A stretch of 64,000 nucleotides of DNA from Vibrio sp. UBA2441 (GTDB lineage: Bacteria > Pseudomonadota > Gammaproteobacteria > Enterobacterales > Vibrionaceae): positions 165,206 through 229,205 of the forward strand of contig DDQN01000092.1 of assembly GCA_002342685.1 (NCBI GenBank), given 5' to 3'. This document shows, one piece after another, positions 63,313 to 64,000 of this stretch; the stretch's first letter is position 1, and each line of letters begins with the position of its first letter. The position numbers and the translations under genes were made by a program. The notes below the pieces were generated by a model, which had not been told where the DNA came from, made no database searches, and saw only the letters and a list, made by a program, of their open reading frames with translations.

Positions 63313-63720
63313 ATGGAAATTTTTAATCTTGTAGTTTTAGCGCTATCAGGGATGTTATTATGTTATGCGGGATTGAATAGATTGGTCAAACCAATTTCAT
63401 CATTATGCCTTACAGGATACGCCAAGAATTCTGATATAGAACTTAAACATAAGTCAGATATATATAATGAAATGAGATCCGCTGGAGCACAATTATTTCT
63501 ATCAGGTATCATTATTTTGCTTGGGATATTTATCCCTACTGTAGAGTTCTGGTCATTTGTCATTGCTACTATAACATTCTTAGGCTATGCCTTTGGTAGA
63601 ATAGTATCACTTAAAGTTGATGGGAAAGTATGTAAAGAGCTGATGTCTGGTCTCTATTCAGAGATTATATTAGGCGTTCTAAATTTCATTTGTATGATGA
63701 TTATTTTGTTTTCTGTATAA
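63313..63720 (+). CDS. DUF4345-like membrane protein
   Basis: A 135-residue protein with four membrane helices. NEMRSAGAQLFLSGIII and FGRIVSLKVDGKVCKELMSG, ending SEIILGVLNFI, fit the DUF4345 pattern (conserved Glu-Met-Arg, Gly-Arg, Asp-Gly). Function unknown; often next to TetR genes. AGGGAG 7 bases before the ATG. Confidence 0.82.
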   Translation: MEIFNLVVLALSGMLLCYAGLNRLVKPISSLCLTGYAKNSDIELKHKSDIYNEMRSAGAQLFLSGIIILLGIFIPTVEFWSFVIATITFLGYAFGRIVSLKVDGKVCKELMSGLYSEIILGVLNFICMMIILFSV

Positions 63721-63896
63721 ATTACCGTTTCGATTTAATGTTTAATAAATAAATTCCGCTACTCTGAATTTTATATTAATACCTGTATAAAATGCAGCGT
63801 GCACAATTGAGATACAGTTGACTATTTGTGTAAACGTGAGTTTCAATAAACTTTTGCCAGTACTTTAAAAGGTAAGCCAATTTCAAAATTAACAAA

Positions 63897-63964
63897 ATTA
63901 ACAGGACAGGCATTATTAGATAAATTAACAGGACAGGCATTATAATTAACAGGACAGGCATTAT
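63897..63964. repeat. Three tandem copies of a 20-bp direct repeat
   Basis: ATTAACAGGACAGGCATTAT occurs at 63897-63916, 63924-63943 and 63945-63964, all identical, with spacings of 27 and 21 bp; a fragment ATTAACAAA precedes. The 280-bp right end holds no convincing gene; a minus-strand frame there is only the repeat translated (MPVLL units). May be the remnant of a REP/RAYT-type element; the window ends 36 bp later. Confidence 0.8.
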
Positions 63965-64000
63965 TAGAAGTAATCTCTGGAACTCACCAGCATAGATTCC

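Noticed and set aside
63776..63961. Minus-strand frame of 61 codons with repeated MPVLL units
   Set aside because: It is the 20-bp tandem repeat translated; no ribosome site and unnatural composition.
63897..63964. CRISPR array
   Set aside because: Only three copies, spacers of 7 and 1 nt are far too short, and there are no cas genes.

Overview
The window reads as chromosomal DNA of a marine gammaproteobacterium, most likely a Vibrio or close relative. Evidence: a ycf-type block (hinT, ycfL, lpoB, thiK, ycfP, ndh), stand-alone DUF1887 protein of the type first known from Vibrio, NorR-type sites in front of nnrS, many methyl-accepting chemotaxis proteins and orphan family-3 solute-binding proteins, and moderately low GC. 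No rRNA, tRNA, phage, transposase gene or CRISPR array was seen. The left edge cuts a chemoreceptor gene; the right edge ends in a short tandem repeat.

Layout. 0-11.4 kb is core-like: chemoreceptor fragment, ndh with a perfect FNR box, ycfP-thiK-lpoB-ycfL-COG3014-hinT, a second chemoreceptor, a stand-alone CARF/PD-(D/E)xK protein (Card1/Can2 type) and udp with a CRP site. 11.7-19.4 kb holds a zinc-type P1B ATPase behind a MerR-type promoter, a DASS transporter/histidine kinase/receiver operon, a MATE pump and a CBS protein. 19.6-28 kb is accessory metabolism: rarD, an AldA-like dehydrogenase, a YqhD-like alcohol dehydrogenase with a DJ-1/PfpI protein and a divergent LysR behind a 23-bp perfect palindrome, and a DUF4145/SEC-C protein. 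28-30.6 kb is a LacI regulator plus a penicillin-binding carboxypeptidase, bracketed by related palindromes.

30.6-43 kb is one long leftward operon: LacI regulator, solute-binding protein, two permeases, GH1, ABC ATPase, GH94 phosphorylase, GH116-like hydrolase. It imports a beta-linked gluco-oligosaccharide and splits it by both phosphorolysis and hydrolysis; a CRP site and LacI-type operators lie upstream. 43-50 kb has tyrP, yehS, an ASCH protein, a GNAT, a candidate 24-residue basic protein, ybiB and a PNPOx-like/PdxR-like divergent pair.

50-59.6 kb contains two paralogous solute-binding proteins flanking a metallo-beta-lactamase-fold lipoprotein/TetR pair and a catabolic cluster (YddG-type exporter, GntR regulator, FAD oxidoreductase, unusual enolase-superfamily enzyme, CaiT-like BCCT transporter). 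The last cluster is my best candidate for an undescribed pathway. 59.8-64 kb has nnrS with three NorR sites and a sigma-54 promoter, mog, and an autoregulated TetR/DUF4345 operon.
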